NCBI GenBank assembly: GCA_016192065.1
Contig: JACPUX010000052.1
Location: forward strand, 62,001 to 126,000
DNA: 64,000 bases
Source: Betaproteobacteria bacterium
GTDB taxonomy: Bacteria; Pseudomonadota; Gammaproteobacteria; Burkholderiales; Casimicrobiaceae
Direction of reading: 5' to 3'
In this document: in pieces, positions 1 through 8,081 of the stretch
Position numbering within the stretch: position 1 is the stretch's first letter
Layout of the letters: each line of letters starts with the position of its first letter
The notes under the pieces: model-generated
Database searches by the model: none
What the model was told of the DNA's origin: nothing
What the model saw: only the letters and a program-made list of their open reading frames with translations
Translations under genes and position numbers: made by a program

Positions 1-756
1 GAAAAGCTTCGCCTCGTCAAGCGCCTCATGGGTCAAGGTCTGCGGCCTGGGCGCTTGTTGACGGCAAGCGACGCCGATTTGGCGCAACTCGGTGCGCCAG
101 TGGCCGTGCCCGAGGTCGGAGCGGCAGAAGGCGGCGTGTCCGCCACACTCGTGCCCCTAATTCGTCAGCACGATCTGCCCGCGGTCAGTAACGCCCTGCG
201 CCAGACCTTGCACCGCCAAGGCCTTCAGCATTTCGTGCTGGAGACCGTGAGTGTGCTCAATCGCGCCGTCGGTGAGGCCTGGATGCGTGGCGAAATCGAG
301 GTCTTCGAAGAACACCTCTACACCGAACAAATGCAAGCGCTGTTGCGCCAGGCGATCGGCGCTTTGCCTCAAGGCGAGGGGCAGCCGCGGGTTTTGCTCA
401 CTACGGTACCGGAAGAACAGCATGTGTTGGGCCTGCTGATGATCGAGGCCCTGCTCACTTTGGAGGGCGCGCGCTGCATCTCTCTGGGCACGCAAACGCC
501 GCTGGCGGACATCGCCCTGGCGGCCAAAGCGCAACGGGTGGACATCGTTGCTTTGTCGTTTTCCGCGGCCTTTCCGTCGCGGCAAGTTCTGCCGCTCTTG
601 AAACAACTGCGCGCTCGACTCGAAGGCTCCTGCGACCTGTGGGCGGGTGGCGCCGGCGTGGAGCGTTTACGCGCCCCGGAAACGGTGCGTCTGATGCGCC
701 ACTTGCCTGATGCGCTCGAAGGGCTGGCGAGCTGGCGCCGTGAGCACGGGCACTAA
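1..756 (+). CDS. CarH/LitR-type MerR regulator with B12-binding domain (5' partial)
   Basis: The frame is open from the first base, so the gene starts before the window. The first visible residues resemble the end of a MerR DNA-binding domain, so the HTH itself is mostly outside. The remainder is a cobalamin-binding module: a helical bundle with a W-x9-EH motif (AWMRGEIEVFEEH) and then a Rossmann part with E-x-H-x-x-G (EEQHVLG). Family knowledge: these two motifs mark the CarH/LitR adenosylcobalamin photoreceptors, which repress target genes in the dark and release DNA on illumination. By inference it is a light- or B12-responsive repressor, and its nearest target is the flavoprotein gene 36 bp downstream on the same strand. 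Without the N-terminus the DNA-binding half cannot be checked. Confidence 0.8.
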   Translation, partial: EKLRLVKRLMGQGLRPGRLLTASDADLAQLGAPVAVPEVGAAEGGVSATLVPLIRQHDLPAVSNALRQTLHRQGLQHFVLETVSVLNRAVGEAWMRGEIEVFEEHLYTEQMQALLRQAIGALPQGEGQPRVLLTTVPEEQHVLGLLMIEALLTLEGARCISLGTQTPLADIALAAKAQRVDIVALSFSAAFPSRQVLPLLKQLRARLEGSCDLWAGGAGVERLRAPETVRLMRHLPDALEGLASWRREHGH

Positions 757-792
757 GCAACGCAGCGGTTTTTTGCCTCGGAGGCGACGCTT

Positions 793-2589
793 ATGGCCCT
801 GACTTATGACCTTGTGGTGATCGGTGCCGGTTTGTCGGGCACTGCTTTTCTGTGGCATCTGGCCGAGGCGCTCAAGATCGGTGAACCGCGAGTCGGTCGG
901 AACTCGACCGGGCTGCGGCTTCTGGTCCTCGATCGGCAGGTCCGTTTGGGTCCGGGACTGCCCCACAATGCGGATTACGTGCTGCCTTTCCACATCACCA
1001 ACATGTGCGCCGGCGAGATGGGGGTATGCGCCGATGCGCCGGGAGATTTTCAGCGCTGGGTCGCCGAGCATAGAGAGAAGCTCCTGGCCGAGCACCCCGA
1101 ATGGGCGCCTCATTTCGAACCGATGGGCGAAGATCTTGACGATTGCGCCCATTTTCCGCGCGCCGTCATGGGCGAATATCTCCAGGCCCGATGCGCCGAG
1201 GCGCTTGCCCGTTTGCGTGAGCGGGGCGTCGAGGTCGAGGTGCAAACGCATTGCGAAGCCCTCGATTTGCAACGTGGCGACTCCGGTTTTCGAATCACGG
1301 CGCGCCGTCTCGAAGCAGACACAAACTGTGGATTCATCGCCAACCGGGTGCTGTTGACGACCGGACATTGGCTTCCCGAGCGCAGTGCGGCCGATTATTT
1401 CCCCGCGGTTTGGCCCGCGTCAGCCCTGGCGCGGGGTATTCCCAACGGAGCGCGCGTGCTGGTGCTGGGCAGTAGTCTGTCGGCGATCGAAACGGCTTTG
1501 ACCCTCAGCGCCGAAGGTGATTTTCGGCGAGCAAGCAATGGGCGGCTCGAATATCAGCCGCCGCCGTATCCACGACGCCTCAGCCTGTGCTCGCGCAGCG
1601 GTCAGTTGCCGCGGGTGCGCGGCCGGCGTGGCCACCGCGTCAACCAGGTCCTGACCGAAGCGGCGCTGGCAGGTCTTGGTGCGAAGCAGCGCGGTACGCT
1701 GCGGCTCAGCGAGGTGATGAGCCTGCTCGATGCCGAGCTGCGGCTCGCTTATGGCGGCGCTTTCGATTGGGCGCGGGTGATGGCGCCCAGCGCTTCTCCC
1801 TTGCAACAGCTATCGGCTTTTTTGCGCGAGGCCCGTGAAGGAGACGGTGCCGAAGGCGAGGTGCTTTGGCAAACCGTGCTCGCGCCTCTCTTGGCCTGGG
1901 CAAGCCGACTCTATCTTTGCTTGGAAAAAGGCGAGCGCGATCGCTTCGATCGCGAGTTCACCACGCTTTTTTTCTTGCACGCGGCCACGCAGCCGGCGCG
2001 CAACGCCGAAAAGCTGCTTGCCCTTTTGGAAGCGGGCGTGGTGGAAGTGATCAAATTGGGTGAATCTTATCGGCTCGAACGCGATACGGATAAAGGCTGC
2101 TGGCAGCTCACCCATGACCACGGGTCGAGCGCAAGCCCCGCCATTGATGGCGGGGTTAGCGAGACGAAGCGTAGACCAGGGGCCGCAGGCCCCGCTCTAA
2201 CTTGTGGCGAGGAAGCCCCGTCCTTGCAGGGCGGGGTGACTCACAACGAGCGCGGTGACACGCGGCGCGCGGATTTTGACTTCGTGGTGGATGCGCGTGG
2301 CCAGCAGGGGGATTACCGGCGCAATCCAACGCCCTTGGCTCGGGCGCTGTGCCGCAGCGAATGGCTGGTGCTCACCGAAGGCGTTTATCGCAGTGTGGCG
2401 ATCGACCGGCAAACACACGCTGTGCTCGGGCGCGGCCGCGACGGTAGAATTGCGCCGGTGGGTGGGCTTTATGCTTTTGGTGCCATGACGCGCGGCCAAA
2501 TGCTCGATGCCAGCATGGCACGTGGCCTGGTGTTGGCCAGTGCTCAGGTTGCGCGAAGCCTGGCGCGCGAGTTTACGGCCTCGCCCTGA
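793..2589 (+). CDS. FAD/NAD(P)-binding oxidoreductase (FAD-NAD(P)-binding family) with an in-frame insert
   Basis: A 598-residue flavoprotein. A dinucleotide-binding GxGxxG (VVIGAGLSGTAF) sits at the N-terminus and a second nucleotide-binding stretch (VLVLGSSLSAIETAL) near residues 220-234. The C-terminus carries a flavoprotein-like VVDARGQQG and a final GLYAFGAMTRGQML. This layout fits the FAD-NAD(P)-binding (PF13454-like) family of uncharacterised oxidoreductases. The start follows a strong CGGAGG ribosome-binding site. Around residues 443-488 the protein has low-complexity sequence (SSASPAIDGG...ALTCGEEAP) encoded by three successive hairpins. It interrupts an otherwise family-like protein without breaking the frame and is probably acquired DNA (see the mobile element entry). 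The substrate is unknown. The CarH-like regulator just upstream may control it. Confidence 0.75.
   Translation: MALTYDLVVIGAGLSGTAFLWHLAEALKIGEPRVGRNSTGLRLLVLDRQVRLGPGLPHNADYVLPFHITNMCAGEMGVCADAPGDFQRWVAEHREKLLAEHPEWAPHFEPMGEDLDDCAHFPRAVMGEYLQARCAEALARLRERGVEVEVQTHCEALDLQRGDSGFRITARRLEADTNCGFIANRVLLTTGHWLPERSAADYFPAVWPASALARGIPNGARVLVLGSSLSAIETALTLSAEGDFRRASNGRLEYQPPPYPRRLSLCSRSGQLPRVRGRRGHRVNQVLTEAALAGLGAKQRGTLRLSEVMSLLDAELRLAYGGAFDWARVMAPSASPLQQLSAFLREAREGDGAEGEVLWQTVLAPLLAWASRLYLCLEKGERDRFDREFTTLFFLHAATQPARNAEKLLALLEAGVVEVIKLGESYRLERDTDKGCWQLTHDHGSSASPAIDGGVSETKRRPGAAGPALTCGEEAPSLQGGVTHNERGDTRRADFDFVVDARGQQGDYRRNPTPLARALCRSEWLVLTEGVYRSVAIDRQTHAVLGRGRDGRIAPVGGLYAFGAMTRGQMLDASMARGLVLASAQVARSLAREFTASP
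2131..2243. mobile_element. Palindromic insert resembling an IS200/IS605-type element end
   Basis: Three hairpins lie in a row inside the flavoprotein gene: 2136-2155 (CCCCGCCA/TGGCGGGG, loop TTGA), 2179-2193 (GGGGCC/GGCCCC, loop GCA) and 2216-2236 (CCCCGTCC/GGGCGGGG with one G-T wobble, loop TTGCA). Known: C-rich/G-rich hairpins of this style occur at the ends of IS200/IS605 (TnpA/TnpB) elements and of their small non-autonomous derivatives. No transposase gene is present. Boundaries are approximate; the insert reads through in frame. Confidence 0.5.
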
Positions 2590-2683
2590 AGGCCAGCCCG
2601 ATTTGCGTGGGCGCGCAAGGTGCAGGGAACCGCAAAGGATTGAGCGCATCCAAAAGCCGATCAACGAGTAGGAGCACAGGCAA

Positions 2684-3127
2684 GTGAAACGCGCATCTTT
2701 ATGGGCAATTTCGATGGGGATCATCATGAGTTTGACCAGTCACTTCGCCAGCGCCGCTGGCGACGAGAACGACCTGACCGCAGCGCAGGCTTTTGCGGCA
2801 GCCAAAGCCGGCGAGCTGAAGCTCGTCGACATACGCACGCCGCAGGAGTGGAAGCAGACCGGCATCGCGCCCGGTGCGGCAGTGGTCGATTTTTATCGCG
2901 GCCAAGAAGTCTTGCTGCGCGAAATCTTGCAAATGGTCGGGGGCGACAAAAACGCGCCGATCGCGCTCATTTGCCGCACCGGCAACCGCACCACCCAAGC
3001 GCAGCGCCTGCTCCAAGCGCAGGGCTTCACCCGCGTCTACAACGTCAAGGAAGGGATGGCCGGGAGCAGCGCCGGGCCGGGGTGGCTGCGCCAGGGGCTG
3101 CCGACCGAACAATGCCTGAAGTGTTGA
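2684..3127 (+). CDS. Periplasmic single-domain rhodanese
   Basis: A 147-residue protein with an N-terminal signal peptide (cleavage near SHFASAAG) and one rhodanese domain. The catalytic loop is ICRTGNRT with Cys97 as the presumed persulfide carrier. An acidic DIRTPQEW motif near residue 50 and a final Cys pair (CLKC) are also visible. The start is GTG, 8-12 nt after AGGAG. Rhodaneses move sulfane sulfur; this one would act in the periplasm. Its position before an ArsR-rhodanese regulator and near a sulfide:quinone oxidoreductase-like gene supports a role in handling reduced sulfur. The substrate is not evident. Confidence 0.85.
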   Translation: MKRASLWAISMGIIMSLTSHFASAAGDENDLTAAQAFAAAKAGELKLVDIRTPQEWKQTGIAPGAAVVDFYRGQEVLLREILQMVGGDKNAPIALICRTGNRTTQAQRLLQAQGFTRVYNVKEGMAGSSAGPGWLRQGLPTEQCLKC

Positions 3128-3241
3128 ACCGGGTCTGTTCGCCTTGTCACGACGGCCGGAAACCTGCCTTGCCGGGCTGGCCGGCGCGAAGTTTTGCGGT
3201 GAAGATGACACCGTTGGCGCTCGATGCGCCATCCGAGCATA

Positions 3242-3249
3242 ATTCGAAT
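3242..3249. promoter_or_regulatory. ATTCGAAT palindrome upstream of the ArsR-rhodanese gene
   Basis: A perfect 8-bp palindrome in an AT-rich island of an otherwise GC-rich gap, 85 bp before the ArsR-rhodanese start. It shares ATTC/GAAT half-sites with the 16-bp palindrome before the SQR-like gene at 10650-10665. ArsR-family operators, including those of sulfide-responsive members, commonly use such half-sites. It may be an autoregulatory site; the spacing differs between the two sites, so this is tentative. Confidence 0.3.
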
Positions 3250-3333
3250 AGCGCCCACTGACCGCGGCACAGATTTGGCCGCTCGCGGCGCGGACGCAAA
3301 TACAGGCGGGGGCTTTTTCGGTAACATTCACCC

Positions 3334-3993
3334 ATGTCCTCCCACGGCCCCAAACAACAAATCTTTGAACACCTTGCCCGCGTCGGCAAAGGCGTGGCGC
3401 ACGCTTTACGCCTGGAGCTGCTGGAAGCCATGGCGCAAGGAGAGCGCAGCGTCGATGCTTTGGCCAAAGCCTGCGGCCTGCCGCTGGCCAATGCCTCGCA
3501 CCATCTTTTGCTGTTGAAAGATTGCGGTCTCGCCACCTCGCGCAAGGAAGGTTTGCAGGTTTTCTACCGCTTGGCCGACCCCGAAGTGATGACGCTGGTA
3601 TCGGCGCTGCGGCACATCGCCGAGCGGCAACTGGCCGAGGTGGAACGCATCGTGCGGGAAAATTTCGCCAGCCGCGATGCCTTGGCGCCGGTACGTCGCG
3701 AAGAGCTTTTGTTGCGTGCGCGCCGCGGCGAGGCGGTGGTGATCGACGTGCGGCCTGAGGTCGAATATGAAGCCGGGCACATCGCCGGAGCGATCAGTGT
3801 GCCGCTCGATTCCTTGCCACGCTTTCTGAAGAAATTGCCCAAAGAGCAGGAAATCGTCGCGTACTGCCGCGGACCGTACTGCTTACTCGCCTTCGAGGCG
3901 GTGGAGCATCTGCGCCGAAAAGGCTTCCAGGCACGGCGCCTGGAAGAGGGCTTTCCCGAGTGGGCGGCGCAGGCTTTGCCGGTCGAGCGCTGA
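3334..3993 (+). CDS. ArsR-family regulator fused to a rhodanese domain
   Basis: A 219-residue fusion. Residues 1-100 form a winged HTH of the ArsR type (recognition helix in LPLANASHHLLLLKDCGL, wing in SRKEGLQVFYRL). Residues 115-215 form a rhodanese domain with DVRPEVEYEAGHI and an active-site loop CRGPYC (Cys178 and Cys183). Family knowledge: ArsR-rhodanese proteins are common in proteobacteria and are thought to sense sulfur transfer or (per)sulfides through the domain Cys. It follows a periplasmic rhodanese on the same strand. Likely targets by inference are its own promoter (ATTCGAAT at 3242) and the SQR-like gene at 10745, which has an ATTC/GAAT palindrome. Confidence 0.85.
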   Translation: MSSHGPKQQIFEHLARVGKGVAHALRLELLEAMAQGERSVDALAKACGLPLANASHHLLLLKDCGLATSRKEGLQVFYRLADPEVMTLVSALRHIAERQLAEVERIVRENFASRDALAPVRREELLLRARRGEAVVIDVRPEVEYEAGHIAGAISVPLDSLPRFLKKLPKEQEIVAYCRGPYCLLAFEAVEHLRRKGFQARRLEEGFPEWAAQALPVER

Positions 3994-4484
3994 GCGCCTC
4001 AACCGCCCAACACAGCCGATCGCGCCACACCTGACCGATTTAGTCCTGTTTCGGTAGAGCTGGACCATTGGGCGCACGCTCACGTACCGCCGCGATGTTG
4101 ACTGCGGTGGCTGAAGCCACCATGTTGGCGCGGACCACGCCATCCGGAATCGAAAGACGGCGCCCAAGGGCCATGCCAGACCATGCATTGCGCCCGGGTC
4201 GGCTTGCGCGAGGCAAACCTTGGAAGCAAGCGCCGCCCAGGCCATCCGTTCCTACGCGGGCGCGCTTTGCATGCGCACGAGCGGGACACCAACCCGGCGC
4301 CGAGAAGCACTGGGATGCTCCACCGGCAATCCCGGCGCCGACTGAAGGATGTCAATATAATTGACCCAAATCACAGTGTTAGGCGGGGCTTTCCAAGTAT
4401 CATCGCGGCTTCTTTTCCGTCGCGGTTTTTTTGGGAACTGCCATGCTTGGGCCGGCGCGTTCCCGCTTCATGGAGGACCACACA
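3994..4484. other. Intergenic region without a convincing gene
   Basis: About 490 bp between the ArsR-rhodanese gene and the FeS/NrfD operon. Short open frames exist on both strands but none has a ribosome-binding site, a recognisable motif or family-like composition. The last 135 bp hold the palindrome and FNR-like site described separately and the leader of the operon. Confidence 0.6.
4351..4374 (+). promoter_or_regulatory. FNR/CRP-family-like site overlapping a perfect palindrome
   Basis: Positions 4361-4374 read TTGAC-CCAA-ATCAC, close to the FNR/ANR/DNR consensus TTGAT-N4-ATCAA. It overlaps a perfect 15-bp palindrome, GTCAAT-ATA-ATTGAC, at 4351-4365. It lies 111 bp before the start of the FeS protein. 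Anaerobic (or NO-responsive) control of the five-gene electron-transfer operon is a reasonable inference; binding is not shown. Confidence 0.45.
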
Positions 4485-5576
4485 GTGACCCCGAACGAGA
4501 CTCCCTCGGCCTCTGCGGGCCAGGAGCCCAGCTGCACCTGCCCGACGCCACCGGCATCCGCGAACCCTGCGGCGGCGGTTCCGAAGACCACGCGCCGTGA
4601 CTTTCTGAAGACCGGCGGCATGCTGAGCCTGTCTTCCCTGATCGGTACGGCGGCGTTGATGACCCAGTCCGATGACGCCAACGCGGCGATCGAGTGGGCG
4701 GAGCACTTCCAGAAGAACTACCGTCTGATGACGGACAAGGAAAAGGACGAGTCCAGGGCGCGCCTGGAAAAGCGCTACTCGGCGGAGTACGGCAAAGAGG
4801 TCAAAGTGGATACCACCGGCCCTCAGCCGGGCATGCTCATGGGCTACGCCCTGAACATCAGAAAATGCATCGGTTGCCGCCGCTGCGTACACGCCTGCGT
4901 GGCTGAGAACAACCAGTCGCGCGGCGCCAAGCCTGGGGAAAAGATCGAGTGGATCCAGGTACTGCGCATGGAGCGCGGCAAGTTCGAAAAAGAAAAGATG
5001 GATCACGGCTACCCCGAGGGCCTGGGCATCCAGGTGGGCGGTAATGCCTACACCCCCTCCGGCCAGGTGCTCGAAGGCGAGTACCACTACCAGCCCGAGG
5101 CGGTACCGGAGAAAGACGCCACCTACATGCCCATCGCCTGCATGCAGTGCGAGAAACCGCCCTGCGTCAAGGTCTGCCCGGTGCGCACCACCTACCGCGA
5201 GGCCGACGGCCCGGTGGTGATCGACTACAACTGGTGCATCGGCTGCCGCATGTGCATGGGCGCCTGCCCCTACTGGGCGCGGCGCTTCAACGTTGCCAAC
5301 CCGGTGCTGCCCAAGGAAGAGATGAATCCGGTGACGCACTATCTGGGCAACCGTCCGCGCATGCGCGGGGTGGTCGAGAAGTGCCACTGGTGCCTGCAGC
5401 GCACCCGCCACAACCGCTACCCGGCCTGCGTCGAGGTGTGCCCAGTGGGAGCGCGCAAATTCGGCAATCTGCTCGATCCGGAAAGCGAAGTGAGCAAAAT
5501 CCTGGAGCGGAAAAACGTCTTCCGCTTAAAGGCCGAGCTCAACACCTTCCCGAAATTCTTCTACTTCTACGATTGA
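4485..5576 (+). CDS. Tat-exported 4Fe-4S ferredoxin-type subunit (NrfC/PsrB/TtrB-like)
   Basis: A 363-residue iron-sulfur protein. The chosen start is GTG 4485, preceded by TGGAGGA, rather than an in-frame ATG at 4431 without a site. A twin-arginine signal (TTRRDFLKTGG, residues 35-45) indicates export. Four Cys clusters follow: CIGCRRCVHAC (128-138), CMQCEKPPCVKVCP, CIGCRMCMGACP and CHWCLQRTRHNRYPACVEVCP, enough for four cubane clusters. It passes electrons between the NrfD partner encoded 10 bp downstream and a periplasmic partner, here probably the multihaem cytochrome. No catalytic molybdopterin subunit is adjacent, so the complex may be a quinol:cytochrome c electron conduit. It resembles NrfC/NrfD and Geobacter Cbc-type modules in composition. 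Confidence 0.85.
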   Translation: MTPNETPSASAGQEPSCTCPTPPASANPAAAVPKTTRRDFLKTGGMLSLSSLIGTAALMTQSDDANAAIEWAEHFQKNYRLMTDKEKDESRARLEKRYSAEYGKEVKVDTTGPQPGMLMGYALNIRKCIGCRRCVHACVAENNQSRGAKPGEKIEWIQVLRMERGKFEKEKMDHGYPEGLGIQVGGNAYTPSGQVLEGEYHYQPEAVPEKDATYMPIACMQCEKPPCVKVCPVRTTYREADGPVVIDYNWCIGCRMCMGACPYWARRFNVANPVLPKEEMNPVTHYLGNRPRMRGVVEKCHWCLQRTRHNRYPACVEVCPVGARKFGNLLDPESEVSKILERKNVFRLKAELNTFPKFFYFYD

Positions 5577-5586
5577 GGAGCGAGCC

Positions 5587-6801
5587 GTGCAACAAGTATT
5601 CAGCTTTGCTGCCGACTATACGCGCTACGTCTTGAAGGGCGGCCCCAAGTTCTACGCCTGGATGGGCTTTCTGGGCCTCTTCATCCTGGGCATGCTCTAT
5701 GTGTTCTATCTGCAGAACACCGAAGGCTTGATCGTCACCGGCATGACCAGCCAGATTCACGACGGGCTTTATTTCGCCAACTTGGTCTTCCTGGTCGGTG
5801 TGGCCGCTGGGGCGGTGACCATCGTTTTCCCGGCCTATGTCTATCACCACGAAGGCATGCACAAGGTCACGGTGCTGGGCGAGATGCTGGCGATTTCCGC
5901 GGTGATCATGGTGACGATGTTCGTCTTCGCCCACATGGGCCGGCCGGACCGCTTGTGGCACATGATTCCGCTCATCGGCATCTACAACTTCCCGCACTCC
6001 ATGCTGGGTTGGGACGTGATGGTGCTCACCGGCTACCTGATACTCAACGCCATTTGCGGCTTCTATTACCTGTGGGTGAAGTACACTGGCGGCGAGGTTA
6101 ACAAGAAGTGGTTCATGCCGCTGGTGTATGTCTCCATCGTCTGGGCGCTGTCCATCCACACTGTCACGGCCTTCCTCATCGCCACCATGCCGGCGCGTCC
6201 GATGTGGTTCCACAGCATGATGCCCATACGCTTCATCGCCACGGCGTTTGCGGCCGGTCCCTGTCTGATCATCCTGGCCTTCCTGATCATCCGCAACAAC
6301 ACCAAGTTCTGGGTCGAAGACAGCGCCATCGGCCTCTTGACCACCATCGTCACCTGGTGCCTGGGCATCGCGCTCTTCCTCACCATGTCGGAAGTGGTGG
6401 TCGAACTCTACGCCCGCACCGAGCACGCCAATGGCCTTTATTACCTGATGTTCGGGCTCCATGGGCTGACTAAACTCGTGCCCTGGTTCTGGGGGGCGAT
6501 CGTGCTGATGGTCGGCGCCTTCGTGCTGTTCCTGATCCCCAACTTTCGCAACAACATGCAGCTCTTGCCCATTCCCTGCCTCATGGCCTTCGCCGGCATC
6601 TGGATCGAAAAGGGCATGGGGCTGATCGTGCCGGGCTTCATTCCCACCCCCATCGGCGAGGTGACCGAGTACTACCCGAGCTTGGTCGAAGTGCTGATGA
6701 CGCTGGGCATTTGGGCCTTCGGCTTTTTCATCCTGACCATCCTCCTGAAGGGCGCCATCGGCATCCTGCAGGGCGAGATCAAGTACGCCGCGGCAAAGTG
6801 A
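5587..6801 (+). CDS. NrfD/PsrC-family quinone-interacting membrane subunit
   Basis: A 404-residue polytopic protein with about ten hydrophobic helices and the features of the NrfD/PsrC family, including paired motifs such as HMGRPDRLWH and repeated long hydrophobic spans. The start is GTG after TGAGGAGCGAGCC. These subunits bind quinone in the membrane and exchange electrons with a ferredoxin-like subunit, here the gene immediately upstream. It lies in the middle of a tightly packed operon; the cytochrome gene begins 4 bp after its stop. The direction of electron flow (quinol oxidation or quinone reduction) cannot be read from sequence. Confidence 0.9.
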   Translation: MQQVFSFAADYTRYVLKGGPKFYAWMGFLGLFILGMLYVFYLQNTEGLIVTGMTSQIHDGLYFANLVFLVGVAAGAVTIVFPAYVYHHEGMHKVTVLGEMLAISAVIMVTMFVFAHMGRPDRLWHMIPLIGIYNFPHSMLGWDVMVLTGYLILNAICGFYYLWVKYTGGEVNKKWFMPLVYVSIVWALSIHTVTAFLIATMPARPMWFHSMMPIRFIATAFAAGPCLIILAFLIIRNNTKFWVEDSAIGLLTTIVTWCLGIALFLTMSEVVVELYARTEHANGLYYLMFGLHGLTKLVPWFWGAIVLMVGAFVLFLIPNFRNNMQLLPIPCLMAFAGIWIEKGMGLIVPGFIPTPIGEVTEYYPSLVEVLMTLGIWAFGFFILTILLKGAIGILQGEIKYAAAK

Positions 6802-6805
6802 GATC

Positions 6806-7651
6806 ATGATCATGAAAAAACTTGCGATTTACACCGTGGCCCTTGCTCTGTGCGGTAGTGCGCTCTACACGGCGTTCGCCGCTGACCAGCCCACGGACCC
6901 CGCCAAGGTCGCGGCGGCGGCCGCCGAACCGGCCAAGGAAAAGGAACCCCTGGTCTGCTTCGAGGGCCGCAAGGGTGCCACCGAAATCACCCAGCGCGAC
7001 CTCAAGCCCGGCTGGCCCAATGTAAAGTGCTCGCCGACCACCAGCGCGGCCTTGTGGTATGGCGACCCTTACGAAGGTACCGTGCCCATGGGCAAGATGC
7101 CGCAGTTGGAAAACCTCCCCGAAGGCCACGCCGTAGTCCGGCCGCGTTCGGAGAAGTTGAACCTGCTGGCCATGTGCGGCACGGCCTGCCATAACGGCGT
7201 GGGGCCGAAGGCCAATCCGCCGACCTTACCCAAGGACAAGAAGCCGATCCCCATCCCGACCATGGAAGCGATGTACCCCGATTCCAAGGACTTCCAGCAT
7301 GGCCGCGGCCGCATCTGGTGCCTGGATTGCCATCACACCACCCAGCGCAACAAGCTGGTGGACCACTTCGGTGACCCGATCAGCTTCGACCAACCGCAGC
7401 TCCTCTGTGGCAAGTGCCACGGCGACAAATTGCGTGACTGGCGCGACGGCATACACGGCAAGCGCATCGGCGACTTCACCACCGGCGGCAAGAAGCGCTG
7501 GTTCGTGTGTACCGAATGCCACAACCCGCACAACGTGCAGGACGGCGCGCGCAACCGCGGCTTCGCCCAGTTGCAGCCCGAGCCTTCGCCCCAGTTGCCC
7601 AGGGGCATGAAGGACGCCAAGCATGAAAAAGTGCATCCGATTCCGCACTGA
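6806..7651 (+). CDS. Periplasmic multihaem cytochrome c (three CXXCH plus one CX3CH)
   Basis: A 281-residue secreted protein with an N-terminal signal peptide ending near AFAAD. Haem-binding motifs are CLDCH (172-176), CGKCH (201-205) and CTECH (235-239), preceded by an unusual CGTACH (124-129) with three spacer residues. A second ATG at 6812 (MKKLAIYT) is an alternative start. Together with the FeS and NrfD subunits it makes a plausible quinol:periplasm electron-transfer complex. I do not recognise a close named family; composition is like the tetrahaem subunit of NrfBCD or Cbc-type complexes. Whether the CX3CH site carries haem is unknown. Confidence 0.8.
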   Translation: MIMKKLAIYTVALALCGSALYTAFAADQPTDPAKVAAAAAEPAKEKEPLVCFEGRKGATEITQRDLKPGWPNVKCSPTTSAALWYGDPYEGTVPMGKMPQLENLPEGHAVVRPRSEKLNLLAMCGTACHNGVGPKANPPTLPKDKKPIPIPTMEAMYPDSKDFQHGRGRIWCLDCHHTTQRNKLVDHFGDPISFDQPQLLCGKCHGDKLRDWRDGIHGKRIGDFTTGGKKRWFVCTECHNPHNVQDGARNRGFAQLQPEPSPQLPRGMKDAKHEKVHPIPH

Positions 7652-8079
7652 TGACGGATACCCCCCAAGCACCCAAGCCGGAGCGGGGGGACCCCACCTG
7701 GGTTCCTCCGGCGCTGACGCGTGACGAGCAGACTCGCCGGGTCGGCAAAACGCCGGTTTTCTTCGGGCCGCCGCTGGCCATCCTCACCGAGGGCCAGAAA
7801 AACACCATGGAGCTTAGCGGCAAGCTCAACCGCACGGCCGAGCGCTATCTCGAAATTCTGAGGGACCATGGCCTGGAGCTCGCCGAGCCAGAACGCCAGT
7901 GCCTGGCCCACATCTGCCACATCGGCTTCATGTCGCCGCTGGAAATTCGCGAACTGCCTTTCGAAGTCGGCCTTACTGAATTCGACTGCGAAGGGCTGGA
8001 CAAAGCCGCGCTGGCGAAAAAACTCGAAGCCGCGAGCTTCGCCGACCTCGTCGCCGTGGTTGAATCGCTGGGCTTCTGA
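7651..8079 (+). CDS. Small cytoplasmic protein of unknown function in the FeS/NrfD operon
   Basis: 142 residues, not recognised. Its ATG overlaps the stop of the cytochrome gene by one base, indicating translational coupling. No signal peptide, membrane helix or Cys cluster is seen. The N-terminal 30 residues are Pro-rich and charged; the rest looks alpha-helical and acidic, with two Cys (ECxxxxHICHIGF region and one near FDCEGLD). It could be an assembly factor or a cytoplasmic partner of the complex, but this rests only on gene position. Confidence 0.75.
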   Translation: MTDTPQAPKPERGDPTWVPPALTRDEQTRRVGKTPVFFGPPLAILTEGQKNTMELSGKLNRTAERYLEILRDHGLELAEPERQCLAHICHIGFMSPLEIRELPFEVGLTEFDCEGLDKAALAKKLEAASFADLVAVVESLGF

Positions 8080-8081
8080 CT

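Noticed and set aside
4068-4364. A 98-codon frame in the gap before the FeS operon
   Set aside because: No ribosome-binding site, Arg/Pro-rich shadow-like composition and no family resemblance.
5539-6813. A 424-codon minus-strand frame over the NrfD gene
   Set aside because: Antisense to a gene with clear family features; the product is low-complexity (DEH/Q-rich) with no recognisable domain.
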